Below, in pieces: positions 53,655-64,000 of a stretch of 64,000 nucleotides of DNA. Within the stretch, counting starts at the first letter, position 1. Each line of letters starts with the position of its first letter. The position numbers were made by a program, and so were the translations under genes. The notes beneath the pieces are model-generated. The model had not been told where the DNA came from and made no database searches. It saw nothing but the letters and a program-made list of their open reading frames with translations. Source of the stretch: Bos javanicus (taxonomy: Eukaryota > Chordata > Mammalia > Artiodactyla > Bovidae); NCBI RefSeq assembly GCF_032452875.1, contig NC_083881.1, positions 68,145,689 to 68,209,688 of the forward strand, written 5' to 3'.

Positions 53655-54760
53655 ACTTGAACCTGCTTCTTCAGTTGCTAGGTCTATGACCCAGGCAAGT
53701 TACTTAGTTCAGTTCAGTTCAGTCGTTCAGTCGTGTCCGACTCTTTGAGACCTCATGAATCGCAGCACGCCAGGCCTCCCTGTCCATCACCAATTCCTGG
53801 AGTTTACTCAAACTCATGTCCATCGAGCTGGTGATGCCATCCAGCCATCTCATCCTCTGTCGTCCCCTTCTCCTCCTGCCCCCAATCCCTCCCAGCATCA
53901 GAGTCTTTTCCAATGAGTCAACTCTTCGCATGAGCTGGCCAAAGTATTGGAGTTTCAGCTTCAACATCAGTCCTTCGAATGAACACCCAGGACTGATCTC
54001 CTTTAGGATGGACTGGTTGGATCTCCTTGCAGTGCAAGGGACTCTCAAGAGTCTTCTCCAACACCACAGTTCAAAAGCACCAATTCTTCAGCGCTCAGCT
54101 TTCTTCACAGTCCAACTCTCACATCCATACGTGACCACTGGAAAAACCATAGTCTTGACTAGACAGACCTTTGTTGGCAAAATAATGTCTCTGCTTTTCA
54201 ATATGCTATCTAGGTTGGTCATAACCTTCCTTCCAAGGAGTAAGCGTCTTTTAATTTCATGGCTGCAGTCACCATCTGTAGTGATTTTGGAGCCCAGAAA
54301 AATAAAGTCTGACACTGTTTCCACTGTTTCCCCATCTATTTCCCATGAAGTGTTAGGACCAGGTGCCATAATCTTAGTTTTCTGAATGTTGAGCTTTAAG
54401 CCAACTTTTTCACTCTCCTCTTTCATTTTCATCAAGAGGCTTTTTAGTTCGTCTTCACTTTCTGCCATAAGGGTGGTGTCATCTGCATATCTGAGGTGAT
54501 TGATATTTCTCCCAGCAATCTTGATTCCAGCTTGTGCTTCTTCCAGCCCAGCATTTCTCATGATGTACTCTGCATAGAAGTTAAATGAGGCTCATCCTAA
54601 TTGCCTTTAGCCTCAGTTTTCACATCCATAAAATGGAGTTAGTAATACCTACCACATAAGAGCGCAATGAGGATTAAGTGAATTAATATGTGGAAAGGAC
54701 TACAATGGTACCTGAAGCAGAGTAAGAGCTAAGTAAGACTTTGCTCATTAAAATATGTAG
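53655..54760 (-). repeat. MIR (reverse) split by BovB
   Basis: CTATGACCCAGGCAAGTTACTTAG on the left continues with TAGCCTCAGTTTTCACATCC, AAATGGAGTTAGTAATACC and GAGGATTAAGTGAATTAATATG on the right, with BovB 53706-54588 between. Confidence 0.85.
53706..54588 (-). mobile_element. BovB 3' fragment with two RT-end frames
   Basis: Minus-strand frames 54561-54088 and 54048-53719. The first holds NAGLEEAQAGIKIAGRNINH then LRYADDTTLMAE (YADD intact), GDCSHEIKRRLLLGRKV and YGCESWTVKKAE and stops exactly where many BovB copies carry a TGA; the second resumes [27 protein letters not shown] tail. Confidence 0.95.
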
Positions 54761-54867
54761 AATGATAATAACTGGACTTGCTTCAAAATTTATCATGAAG
54801 TATTTGGGGCCAAAGTCTGACATTTCATAGCCCTCAGTTAAGTTAGCTACTACTATTACAATTCCAA

Positions 54868-55169
54868 TGAAGTCAATCCTAAAGGAAATCAGTCCTGAAT
54901 ATTCATTGGAAGGACTGATGCTGAAGCTGAAACTCCAATACTTTGGCCACCTGATGCAAAGAACTGACTCATTGGAAAAGGCGCTGATGCTAGGAAAGAT
55001 TGAAGGTGGGAGGAGAAGGGGACGACAGAGGATGAGATGGTTGGATGGCATCACCGACTCAATGGACACGAGTTTGAGTAAACTCCGGGAGTTGGTGATG
55101 GACAGGGAGGCCTGGCGTGCTGCAGTCCATGGGGTCGCAAAGAGTCAGACTCAGTTGAGCGACTGCACT
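54868..55169 (+). mobile_element. BovB 3' fragment (sense)
   Basis: Plus-strand frame from 54867 reads [20 protein letters not shown] then [19 protein letters not shown]. Flanked by ATTACAATTCCAA and ATTACTATTCCAA, a probable TSD. Confidence 0.9.
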
Positions 55170-55990
55170 TATTACTATTCCAAGGGATGCCCCAAGCTCA
55201 GGGGAAAACCCAGAGGGCGAGTTAAAAGTATGCAGGGAAGGATATTTTCCATTCCGGTCAATACATTTGAACACAGGATTGGCTTTGCTGTATTTCTACT
55301 CTAAATTTAGTTGGGTGTATTTATTTGTCAATCATTTTTTTGCATTTATAGATTTTCTCCTATACAATCAGCAAGTTCCATCTATGAAGAGATATTTAGC
55401 CCCCGCTCCTTACAGTAGGACGAGATCTTTATCTACCTGAAGCTGTTTGAGTCCCCCCACCCCCGCAACGTCCGCCTGCTCTGTGGCAGAAGGATGAACT
55501 AAATGACCTCCTCTCACCCTAAAGTTTCTTCTCCTGAAAGGGATGCGACAGGTCAGATTTCCTCTGCTGTCTCACACATCGCTCTGCACCTCTCAGCCCG
55601 TTCATCTCACTGGTTTTGAAAAATGAATGCAGGATCCCTTCTTTCCTGGAGCTGCCCCTGAGTTGGGAGAGAGAGAAGAGCCATAGGGAAGGAGCCTCAA
55701 GGAGAAGAGAAGGTGAACATTTCACAAAAAAACAGCGAGGTCACCAGGTACATGGGAAGCTGGGGGAATTGGGACATCACTGCCATCCAAGGGCTTCAGC
55801 CCCTGGTCCTCTCCCATGAAGGACAGCATGCCCTCCCTCGAGAGGGCTGGTCTCTTGCGGGGAAGTCCAACTGGGGTCCCAGCTCCGTCTCTTGAGCTAC
55901 AGGGTCTGGAGCTACTTACCTCTCTAGCTTTTTCTCATCTGCAAAATGAGAACAACAACAAAACAAGAATATGTCATGGGCAGTTAGAAG
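55170..55990. other. Non-coding stretch, nothing recognised
   Basis: No gene. Frames are short and without domains. Confidence 0.45.
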
Positions 55991-55994
55991 GATT

Positions 55995-56375
55995 CTGTCT
56001 TTCTGTTTCCCAGACATGCCAAACTTCTTCCCACCTCCGGGCCTTTGCACGTGCTGTTTCCTTGCCCCAGAGGGCTCTCCCATCAGATTTGTGTGGCGAG
56101 TTTCTTTTCCTCATTTAGGCCTCAGAGAAAATATCCTCTCCACAAAGAGCTCGTTTCTGACCACCCCATCAAAAATGGCCATTCCTGAACACCGTTGTCA
56201 CACTACTATGCTTTATTGTTTACGTAACTCTCATCAGGATTTGAAACGGCCTTTCCTTACGTACTTGGTTGTTGTCTGCCTCCCCTGACTAGCATGTAAG
56301 TTTCACAAAGACATGTCCACTGTGGTATATCCCATGCTTGGCACATTCAATGAATGAATAATGTATTAAAAGCAC
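55995..56375 (+). repeat. L2 3' end, sense
   Basis: CCTCCGGGCCTTTGCACGTGC, CCTTGCCCCAGAGGGCTCTCCC, TTTCTGACCACCCCATC, GCATGTAAGTTTCACAAAGAC and CTTGGCACATTCAATGAATGAATAATG run in consensus order to the 3' end. Confidence 0.9.
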
Positions 56376-57624
56376 TTATATTTTCAGTCAAAACTCAATG
56401 ATATTATTATTATCATCATTAATTTCATTTCCAGGAAAGAACAGTCAGGTTGACTATTGTTTTGTTTCTAACAATCCAGAATTCTCTAGGCTTTGATCAT
56501 AGACAACTTCAACCTATGTCCCATTCAAGTTTCATAAAAATAAATCTTTGGTGAAAAATGCATATAAAGTCACATGATTCCTTCATTTTTCTAAGCATTG
56601 CAGAAGCTACACGATCAGAAGAAAAACTACTTCCTCATCCCTTGGACCATTAGAGCCCATTGTCATGATTTTTGGAACAATTGGATGGGCAGGATCCATC
56701 CTCTGGTGGTTGCCATGGAGATGCCCACTGCCAGAATGGAGGCCCATTCTAGAGGGCACCCACTTCCTCTGGGCCAAGTTCACGTGCTGCGTTTGCTGCT
56801 GGCTGGGCCATTCCAAGGAGGAGGCAGGAGGATTGTAGGTACCTTTTGATGGGTTGCATCCCTGCTGATTGGGAGGAAGTCAGGCTGGGCACTGGACTCC
56901 CCATCGTGCAGACACATGGAGGCCAGAGCACAGGCTTTGGCCTCTCTGGGGTTGTTTCCTCCCCAACCCCTCCCCACCCCAGGCTCAGTGCTTGCCTCTT
57001 TAATCACTTTATACCCAATACCCAATGCATCTACACTACACATTCTCCTTAGCCTCGTCTCAGCCGGGATATAAAGGGCATGCTGAGTGTGGGTCCCTGG
57101 GGCATTGTTCTCTCCGGTGCAGGGGGTAGAGTGACATTCTATATTAATGTAACTAATTAATGTAACAAGAGGCTGGGTTTGACCTCCCGGCCCACAAACC
57201 CCCAAGATGATGCTGGGCTACCAGGCCACGTTTCCAGGGCAGTGGTGCTGGACTCTCCGCATCTCAGACAAGAACAGGACTATCAGGGTGTATCAAAGAC
57301 GGTTCCTCTCCTGGGGGCATTAATTAATTTCCTCCCCCTGCCCCAGCTTCCAGAATTTCAAAGGCTCATGTCGCTGTTTGATCACCAGAGGGCACCATCA
57401 GCCTGGTTTCTGGAGTCGCTGCTGCTCTGATCAGAGAGAACTTAACAGGTATGACCCCGTGAAATAAAACTAAGTATTTTAGATCCATTTTAGAGTTGAT
57501 AATTGGCTCACTGCTTTGAAGTAAGGCCACTAACAGTTAAATAAGGCAGGATTTCCTTGATTCCTTCCGGCCTGATCTCAAGATGAACAAGAAACCAGGA
57601 GGCTGGTTTAAATGGTTTTCAGGG
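56376..57624. other. 1.2-kb stretch without clear repeats
   Basis: No gene supported. 56400-56830 shows GTTGCCATGGAGAT (56709-56722), close to an RFX X-box. Frames at 56780-57205 (minus) and 57179-57430 (plus) have no domain. Confidence 0.4.
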
Positions 57625-57834
57625 AACTAACTGGTGGCTCAGTGGTAAAGGATCCACCTGCCAATGCAAGAGAGGTGGGTCAGGAAGATGCCCGCCCCCC
57701 ACCCCAGAAAAGGAAATGGCAACCTGCTCCAGTATTCTTGCCTGGAGAGTCCCATGGACAGAGAAGCCTGGCGGGCTACAGTCCATGGGGTCACAAAGAG
57801 TCAGACACGACTTAGGGACTAAATGACAACAAGA
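57625..57834 (+). mobile_element. Bov-tA SINE
   Basis: AACTAACTGGTGGCTCAGTGG to GGACTAAATGACAACAAG; the B-box is deleted and a CCCGCCCCCCACCCC insertion follows. Confidence 0.88.
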
Positions 57835-58744
57835 AGGCACTGATAATTCCAGGCGTAAAAGGACAAATAGTGATTCTGGGCGTGAGAAGCACGTGGCTTT
57901 CTATGGAAGTTGAGGAAGGCTTTGAAATAATTTCAGGGAGAAGCACTTCTGAGATCTGCCTCTTCATTCACCTCGAAAGATTCATCCTTTCCCTGGCCCT
58001 GAAGAGCCAGCACTCCATCAGGCCTCTGGCGTCCAGCACTGTCTCCAGAGCCTCTCTCTTCAGGTGAGTCCCCATGGGGATCAACACAGCCATCAGGACT
58101 CTTCTGTTGGGCATACTTTTGAATCTAGCTGACCCACAGTAGGTTTATGGAGAAGGCACTTGTTAAGCAAATGAACACTGCAAAGATTGCTAGGGTGTGT
58201 GATCCAAAGCTTTGGGTCCACAACTTTTCATTGTGTGTAAACAGACTGAATTCAAAAGTGAGTCTCAACAGGGCCAGAAGAGTTGGTCTCAGGGCCAACT
58301 TGGAAATGCTGGTAGCCTTCACTTGGAAACGCTGGTAGCTGTTATGGTTTAGAAAATAATAAAAATACATTTAGAAAATCCGTAACTCAGACTCTCTGTT
58401 CATTCACCCACCATTCAATTAATAACTCTTGAAACACTACTTTCCACTGTGTTGCATAGACGCCCCTTTGCCCTGGGCTCTTCATTGTCTTATGGGGGAT
58501 AAATATATACAAAAGGGAACTGCTGTGCAGTAGGGTGAGGATGACTGGAATGTAAACAGTGCTCCTGGAAGAGAGGAAGAGAACAACGCGGTCTGAAGGG
58601 TGAAAGACGCCTTTCTCCTTCCATCATTCTCTACCTGATCGTGCTCTCATTCATTCTGCACATATTCATTGCATGGCATCCAGGTAGCAGGTGTGCGAGT
58701 ACATAGGCATCCATGACAAGGTCTGCATAAATTGGGGCCCTATC
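57835..58744. other. Non-coding stretch
   Basis: Possible antisense L2 scrap at 58395-58530 (CATTCACCCACCATTCAATTAATAAC). No gene supported. Confidence 0.4.
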
Positions 58745-59289
58745 ATGAAATTAAAAGACGCTTACTCCTTGGAAGGAAAGTTATGACCAACCTAGATAGC
58801 ATATTCAAAAGCAGAGACATTACTTTGCCAACAAAGGTTCATCTAGTCAAGGCTATGGTTTTTCCTGTGGTCATGTATGGATGTGAGAGTTGGACTGTGA
58901 AGAAAGCTGAGCGCCGAAGAATTGATGCTTTTGAACTGTGGTGTTGGAGAAGACTCTTGAGAGTCCCTTGGACTGCAAGGAGATCCAACCAGTCCATCCT
59001 GAAGAAGATCAGCCCTGGGATTTCTTTGGAAGGAATGATGCTAAAGCTGAAACTCCAGTACTTTGGCCACCTCATGTGAAGAGAAAAGACTCTGATGCTG
59101 GGCGGGATTGAGGGCAGGAAGAGAGGGGATGACAGAGGATGAGATGGCTGGATGGCATCACTGACTCGATGGATATGAGTCTGAGTGAACTCCTGGAGTT
59201 GGTGATGGACAGGGAGGCCTGGTGTGCTGCGATTCATGGGGTCACAAAGAGTCGGACACGACTGAGCAACTGAACTGAACTGAACTGAA
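58745..59289 (+). mobile_element. BovB 3' fragment (sense), 115-codon frame
   Basis: The 58732-59079 frame reads HEIKRRLLLGRKVMTNLDSI, then TLPTKVHLVKAMVFPVVM and [19 protein letters not shown]. Ends in (CTGAA)n at 59271-59289. Confidence 0.94.
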
Positions 59290-59448
59290 GGGGGTGACAG
59301 AGGATGAGATGGTTGGACGGCATCACCAACTCAGTGGACGTGAGTTTGAGCTGACTCTGGGAGATGGCAAAGGACAGGGAGGCCTGGCGGGCTGCAGTCC
59401 ATGGATCATAAAGAGTCAGACATGACTTAATGATTGAACAACAACAAG
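59290..59448 (+). mobile_element. Second, older BovB 3' tail (sense)
   Basis: GGGGTGACAGAGGATGAGATGG to ATGATTGAACAACAACAAG. It repeats the 3' end already seen in the preceding copy but with the older AACAACAACAAG tail, so two BovB tails stand in tandem. Confidence 0.88.
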
Positions 59449-60356
59449 CTCTCAAAACTAACCAGCCGACGCACCTGGGTAGGACAAGTCCCTCCCTGAG
59501 GAGGAACCTCTGGCAGACTCCTCCTGTTCACAAGGAGCTGGCACTCCTGTCTTGCCTTTTGACCTGAGAAGTGTTTCTTTTTCTCTTTTTGATCATATGC
59601 ATAGAAGGAAATGGGTTGTACTTTTCTAGAGGAGGAGCAGAAACAGCGTTTCTCCCGAGGGCCACCGACTCATGGAGAAATTGAGGAAAGAGAAAATGAA
59701 TCCAGAAAAGTCAAATGCAAGTGTCAGAAACCCAGCCTGAGCAAGCATACACTGCAATTAAGATCCATCAGAATGCACTCTTGCTATGACTCATAGCAGT
59801 GAAAGAACATCTGACCATGTTAGCCTTGGGCTTGCGTCTGGGGACCTCAGTAGCTGGAAGCAACTTTTGAGTTACTCAAAACTCTTTTGATTGCAAGTGA
59901 CGGACACCTGACTGAAACTAGCTTCAGCTGAAGAGGGCAGAGGTGAACTACAGATGGTGGCTCTAGAGACTCCCTTCCTCAAGGCTCTCCTCTCACCTTC
60001 ACCTCTCTGGGATGTGGGCTCCATTCTCTACTCCAGAGAGCTAGTTTTCTCTGGAGGACGAGAACCAAAGTTGCTGGCAGTTCTTTGCTGACATCTTTTC
60101 AGCTTTGCCTGTGTAGGGTAAAGCGGTCCTCCTTCCTAACTTCTCTTAGGGAAATCTGGGTGTAGATCCTGATTGGCTCAGCACTCATCTTTCTTCAACC
60201 GCAGACCAATCACAGAGGTGAGGGGGGAAGGGGTCGCGTACCAAGGCTGGCCCAACCTCGGTCCTACACCTCTCCCTATGTCTGGGGTGAGCGTGCTTGG
60301 GAGCAGAGGCTCAGAAAGCACTTTGAAAATTGTATTGCCATTCTGTGTGGTGTAGA
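59449..60356. other. Non-coding stretch, nothing recognised
   Basis: No gene or repeat family recognised. Confidence 0.45.
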
Positions 60357-60580
60357 GGGGCTTTCCAGGTGGCGCTAGTGGTAAAGAACCCACCTACCAA
60401 TGCAGGAGATGTAAGAGACATGGGTTCGGTCCCTGGGTTGGGAAGATCCCCTGGAGGAGGGCATGGCAACCCACTCCAGAATTCTTGCCTGGAGAATCCC
60501 ATAGACAGAGGAGCCTGGCGGGCTATATAGTCCATGGAGTCACACAGAGTTGGACACGACTGAAGTGACTTAGCACGCAC
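60357..60580 (+). mobile_element. Bov-tA SINE
   Basis: GGGGCTTTCCAGGTGGCGCTAG to GACACGACTGAAGTGACTTAGC. A fairly well preserved copy. Confidence 0.94.
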
Positions 60581-62012
60581 ATGGTGTTGGGTCCGTACTG
60601 ATAACCTGACCAGGCCTCCTGTGGGTACGGTTCCTCTATCTTGTAATTATAATAGCTGCTTTTGGTGATCTCCATGATAGTCATCAGACTGTGAGTAGCT
60701 TATCCCCAAGAGAGGGGTTTAAAATTCAAGTTATCCCAGAAGCAGGAAGCTATGATTCCTTAAGGGCATTAGCACAGACATCTCCAGATTTTAATGTCCT
60801 TGTTTTAAATTTTGAAAGAATCAATGTGTCCTCTGGCATATTACCAAAACAACTATTTTTACTCGTGATTCATATCGACTCTACTTTCTTTCAGGTTTAT
60901 CATTTGAACTAGGTTTTAAACATAATGAGATTCAGCATATGATCACCAAAATTCCAAAGATGTTAACAGCGACTAAAGGAATGGTTTGGGAAGGCAATTT
61001 ACAAGATTTACAGAGTTTTATTAAGTGTCAGACACATGCATTATATCTCACAGATGTCAACATTGGCATTTGAACCTCAAATTACTTTTATTACAAATTT
61101 CTCCCCAAAACTCTCATGTGAGCTATAGCCGGCCCTGTAGGAAGAACAACAATAAAGACTTTAATGGGGAGACCTATTTACAAATACATGATTTTTTAAA
61201 ACATAGTATGATGAGAGGGAATTTAAATTATAACTTTTATAATGACTGCTTTGTCCAGCAAGAGAACTTGTTTATTACTTCTTGAGTCTGTCGCTGTGGA
61301 GCATATCTTATTTTTCGGCGTAAAGTCACATGGACAGTCCTCAGATATGTGAGTGCTCATTGGCCTTGGGCAGAGGGGCAAGTGAAATCGGATTTTTTGT
61401 GGCCAAGCAGAGATGCTTTCCCCAATGCTCCTTAGTAGATCTGGTGATTTGGGAGCAGGATGGGGAATATGCAAGAGTTACAGTTGGAGGAGAAGAAATC
61501 AAGACTTCAGAGCACTTCCTTTCTGATTAGAATCTTTCTGATGGATTGAGGTGGTCCCAACTAAAGTCCATGATGTAAAGGATCCCAAAGATCCTTGAAG
61601 AGAAGGCACAGGAAGGAGAGAGGGAGGGTCAGTGTATATTTGAGTCTGGGAGTCACTCTTGACTTTGACATCTTGTTAGAAAGGCAGAGTTGAGAACAGA
61701 GCTGGAGCACAAACATCAAAGCTTTAGCCAGAGAACCCAAACATTTAAGAGCTAAATTTTGGAGAAAGAGGGAAAGGCTGGCTCCTTTGGACTCAGTTAA
61801 GTCTCTGAGGTTCTCAAACCATTCAACTGGGGGTGGCAAGAAAGTAAGAGGAGAGAACAGGAGCAACTGGGGCTCTGTTAACAGCAAATGATTACTTGAA
61901 TATTAAAAAGAGATGAGACCTTATTGGAACATCAGGCAGGTCATACTAAAAATAGTGAAATAGTAAAAATATTAAAACATAGTAAAATAGAGATTTATCA
62001 TTCACCTCAGAT
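60581..62012. other. 1.4-kb stretch without recognised repeats
   Basis: No gene: the 86-codon frame at 61025-61285 and the 108-codon minus frame at 61561-61887 have no domain. Confidence 0.45.
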
Positions 62013-62014
62013 TT

Positions 62015-62099
62015 ACAGGGCTTACCTGATAGCTCAGTTGGTAAAGGATCCGCCTGCAATGCGGGAGACCCAGGTTTGACTCCTGGGTCAGGAAGACTG
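62015..62099 (+). mobile_element. Bov-tA tRNA-head fragment
   Basis: AGGGCTTACCTGATAGCTCAG to CTCCTGGGTCAGGAAGACTG. Only the tRNA-related head with A-box-like TAGCTCAGTTGG and B-box-like GGTTTGACTCC; the Bov-A body is absent. Confidence 0.8.
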
Positions 62100-62413
62100 T
62101 CACAGGTTTTAAAAATCAGTTTCTGAGTCAAGAAAGTTTTTGAAATGTCTATAATAGCGAGAAGAGGGAAAATGCTATTAGATATTAGAAACAAATTTTT
62201 TACAAAATGGGTACCACTTCTGCATTTGAAGATTACATATTTCCGGGCAAGGTAAGGATGCCTTCTCCAAGAATGTAGCCCGACTCAAAACAAAAAGCTA
62301 GAAAACAAAAGAAAATGAAGCTGTAAATTTCAACCTTTTTGTAGGCTCTGCTATGTAACAGGTGGAGGCAGGCTCTCCTGGTTGACTGTTGCTTTGCGAG
62401 GCGTTTTCCTGAG

Positions 62414-62444
62414 GCTCAAAAGAAAGGCCTCGTTTCTTTTGAGC
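62414..62444. repeat. Perfect 12-bp inverted repeat, 7-base loop
   Basis: GCTCAAAAGAAA (62414-62425), loop GGCCTCG, TTTCTTTTGAGC (62433-62444). Every stem base pairs. Not part of any recognised repeat. Confidence 0.9.
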
Positions 62445-62532
62445 AGCAGTGAGGGAGGAGACAGGAGCGGATCTGATTTATATAATAAGGAAGTGGGATT
62501 TTGAGATTCCCAGGACAATCTACAAGAGAAAG

Positions 62533-62556
62533 TGGTGGTGGTGGTGGTGGTGGTGA
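62533..62556. repeat. (GGT)n microsatellite
   Basis: About eight uninterrupted GTG/GGT units. Confidence 0.9.
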
Positions 62557-63215
62557 GGAAACAGGGCAGAAGCTAGGAGGATGGAGAAGAGACAGGACCA
62601 GTGAAAAGGTCTCAGAGGTGGGCTCCAGGGAGACCGCTTGAGGACAAAGGCCTCTAAAGTGACTTTATCAGTCACCTCCCGGGCCTGTGGCCGTGTAACT
62701 TCTCTACACCTGCAGTGTAGTGTGCCTAGCATATGTGGCATCCTGAGGGCTGTGGGGAGCCAGGGATCAAGGATGATAATCACGTTGAAGACAAGATGGC
62801 AAGAAGAAACTGAGAAGGATAGGGAAGTGAGTATTCCGCCTGAAGAGGATCCTGGAACAAGAGGGAACTGGGGAAACCTACTGCTCCATGATTCCCCAGA
62901 AATATCGGGAGCAGGAAAATGCTGGTTTTCTCAGCATTAATCTGAGATGCAGGTTTCAGATGTTTTAAGGGGAATTATTAACAAAAGGATGCTCCCACAA
63001 GGACAGCGAGATTTGCAGGCATCCAGATGGTTGGCCCTTCCCTCAGGCTCTCTGCTAGGGATTTCTCATGGGTTTCTTCATTAGTTTCCTTAGAGACATT
63101 TGACTATCTAGGTCTAAAGCATGTTAGTACACCTGGAAGATATCCAGCATGGATTGAGTTTTTCTAAGTGAATGAATTTCAGAAACAGGGATTTGATGGG
63201 AGCCAGAGAGAGAGC

Positions 63216-63437
63216 TGGGTTTCCCAGGTGGTGCCAATGGTAAAGAACCTGCCTGCCAATGCAAGAGATGTAAGAGACGTGGGTTTGATCCCTGGGTCGG
63301 GAAGATCCCCTGGAGGAGGGCATACAACCCACTCCAGTGTTCTTGCCTGGAGAATCCCATGGACAGAGGAGCCTGGTAGGTTAACAGTCCATGGAGTCAC
63401 AAAGGGTTGGACATGACCAAACGACTTAGCAAGCACT
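63216..63437 (+). mobile_element. Bov-tA SINE
   Basis: GGGTTTCCCAGGTGGTGCCAATGG to ACCAAACGACTTAGCAAGC, followed by an ACACACAC scrap. Confidence 0.93.
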
Positions 63438-64000
63438 TAGCACACACACATGCAGGGAAAGGGCCAGGAACAACCAGGTTAAGTTTGCTGCCTATGTATT
63501 TGAGTTTTACAAAAGAGTCTCGAATGAAATAATCACTTTGGACAGTTGCTGTGAAGATCTCTTCCAGTTTGTGTGTGTGTGTGTGTTGGGGGTGGGGGAA
63601 AATGGCAGCTTGAATTAATTGGCCTCAGTTATTGGTTTGCTTTCATCTGCAGCCACGTAAGAAAGATAACCCCAGGACTGTGCTAATTGTAGAGCCATCA
63701 GAACAATTTGTTAAAAGGTAAGCCTAGCTGGTGGAGTCCTAGGGATTCTGTAAACATTTTGTCAGTTTGCACATTTTGCAGACAACCTTTAAGGAAACAT
63801 CTGCTTGTTTAATGGGCTTCCTTGGGTGAGCTCTGTCCTGGGAGACACTGACTCCAGCTTTTAATCCTCCTTGCATTCGAACTGATGGCCTCTAATGTTT
63901 TTTTTCGGCCATTAATCACATGGCCAATGCACCCTGTCTTGCTGGAAACTTGGAGGCTATGGTCAGGGCTGGTCCCAGATGGTTTTCTGGAGAATGGTCA
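63438..64000. other. Repeat-free right edge with homeodomain-type cores
   Basis: Apart from a (TG)n at 63568-63587, no repeat is seen. TAATTGG (63616-63622), TAATTG (63684-63689), TAATGG (63810-63815) and CATTAATCAC (63910-63919) are homeodomain-type cores. No coding potential seen. Confidence 0.4.

Larger units (their letters stand above)
62100..63215. other. Repeat-poor stretch with hairpin and (GGT)n
   Basis: No gene recognised. Contains the perfect inverted repeat at 62414-62444 and a trinucleotide tract at 62533-62556. Confidence 0.45.

Noticed and set aside
63216..63437. tRNA gene candidate in the SINE head
   Set aside because: A- and B-box-like motifs are SINE features descended from a tRNA; there is no cloverleaf. 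The same applies to all other Bov-tA and CHR copies.

Overview
This is a window of ruminant (bovid) nuclear DNA. The evidence is one spliced vertebrate gene with GT-AG introns, plus a repeat load made of families limited to or typical of ruminants: Bov-tA and Bov-A2 SINEs, CHR-type SINEs and BovB (RTE) LINE fragments. These sit on older mammalian MIR, L2, L1, MLT1, MER5 and Tigger copies. Cattle is the natural first guess, but nothing I can see separates Bos from other Bovidae.

Layout. 1-2.8 kb: a BovB 3' end, an MLT1 LTR, an old L1 piece and SINEs. 2.87-7.72 kb: the only gene I can support, UQCRB (subunit 7 of mitochondrial complex III), on the + strand with a CpG-rich promoter, four coding exons (336 nt, 111 aa) and an AATAAA poly(A) signal. 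Its introns carry MIR, Tigger and Bov-tA copies. 7.8-64 kb: a long stretch with no functional coding gene. It holds about 25 Bov-tA or Bov-A2 SINEs, more than a dozen BovB 3' fragments (several keeping pieces of the reverse transcriptase frame, one 249 codons long), a very old L2 split by an LTR that is itself split by BovB, a decayed retrocopy of the 3' end of an Abl-interactor gene (ABI2-like, SH3 domain, about 45.9-46.35 kb), and several repeat-poor blocks (about 23.9-26.9, 34.9-36.9, 50.2-52.0, 55.2-57.6, 60.6-62.0, 62.1-63.2 and 63.4-64.0 kb).

Context. From general knowledge of the human map, the gene beyond UQCRB in this direction is GDF6, transcribed the same way. If bovids keep that order, the right-hand 56 kb is the 5' flank of GDF6 and its repeat-free blocks are the places to look for developmental enhancers. 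That is an inference; GDF6 itself is not in the window.

No new biological system is evident. The items most worth a second look are the ABI2-like retrocopy cut by a SINE, the layered insertions with readable target-site duplications (TSDs), a triple target-site array around Bov-A2 at 37.2-37.66 kb, a perfect 12-bp hairpin at 62414-62444, a diverged direct repeat at 34.26 and 35.04 kb whose differences are almost all transitions, and the homeodomain-core-rich, repeat-free right edge. Subfamily names for repeats were assigned by eye and boundaries are usually good to about 10-20 bases, except where a TSD is quoted.
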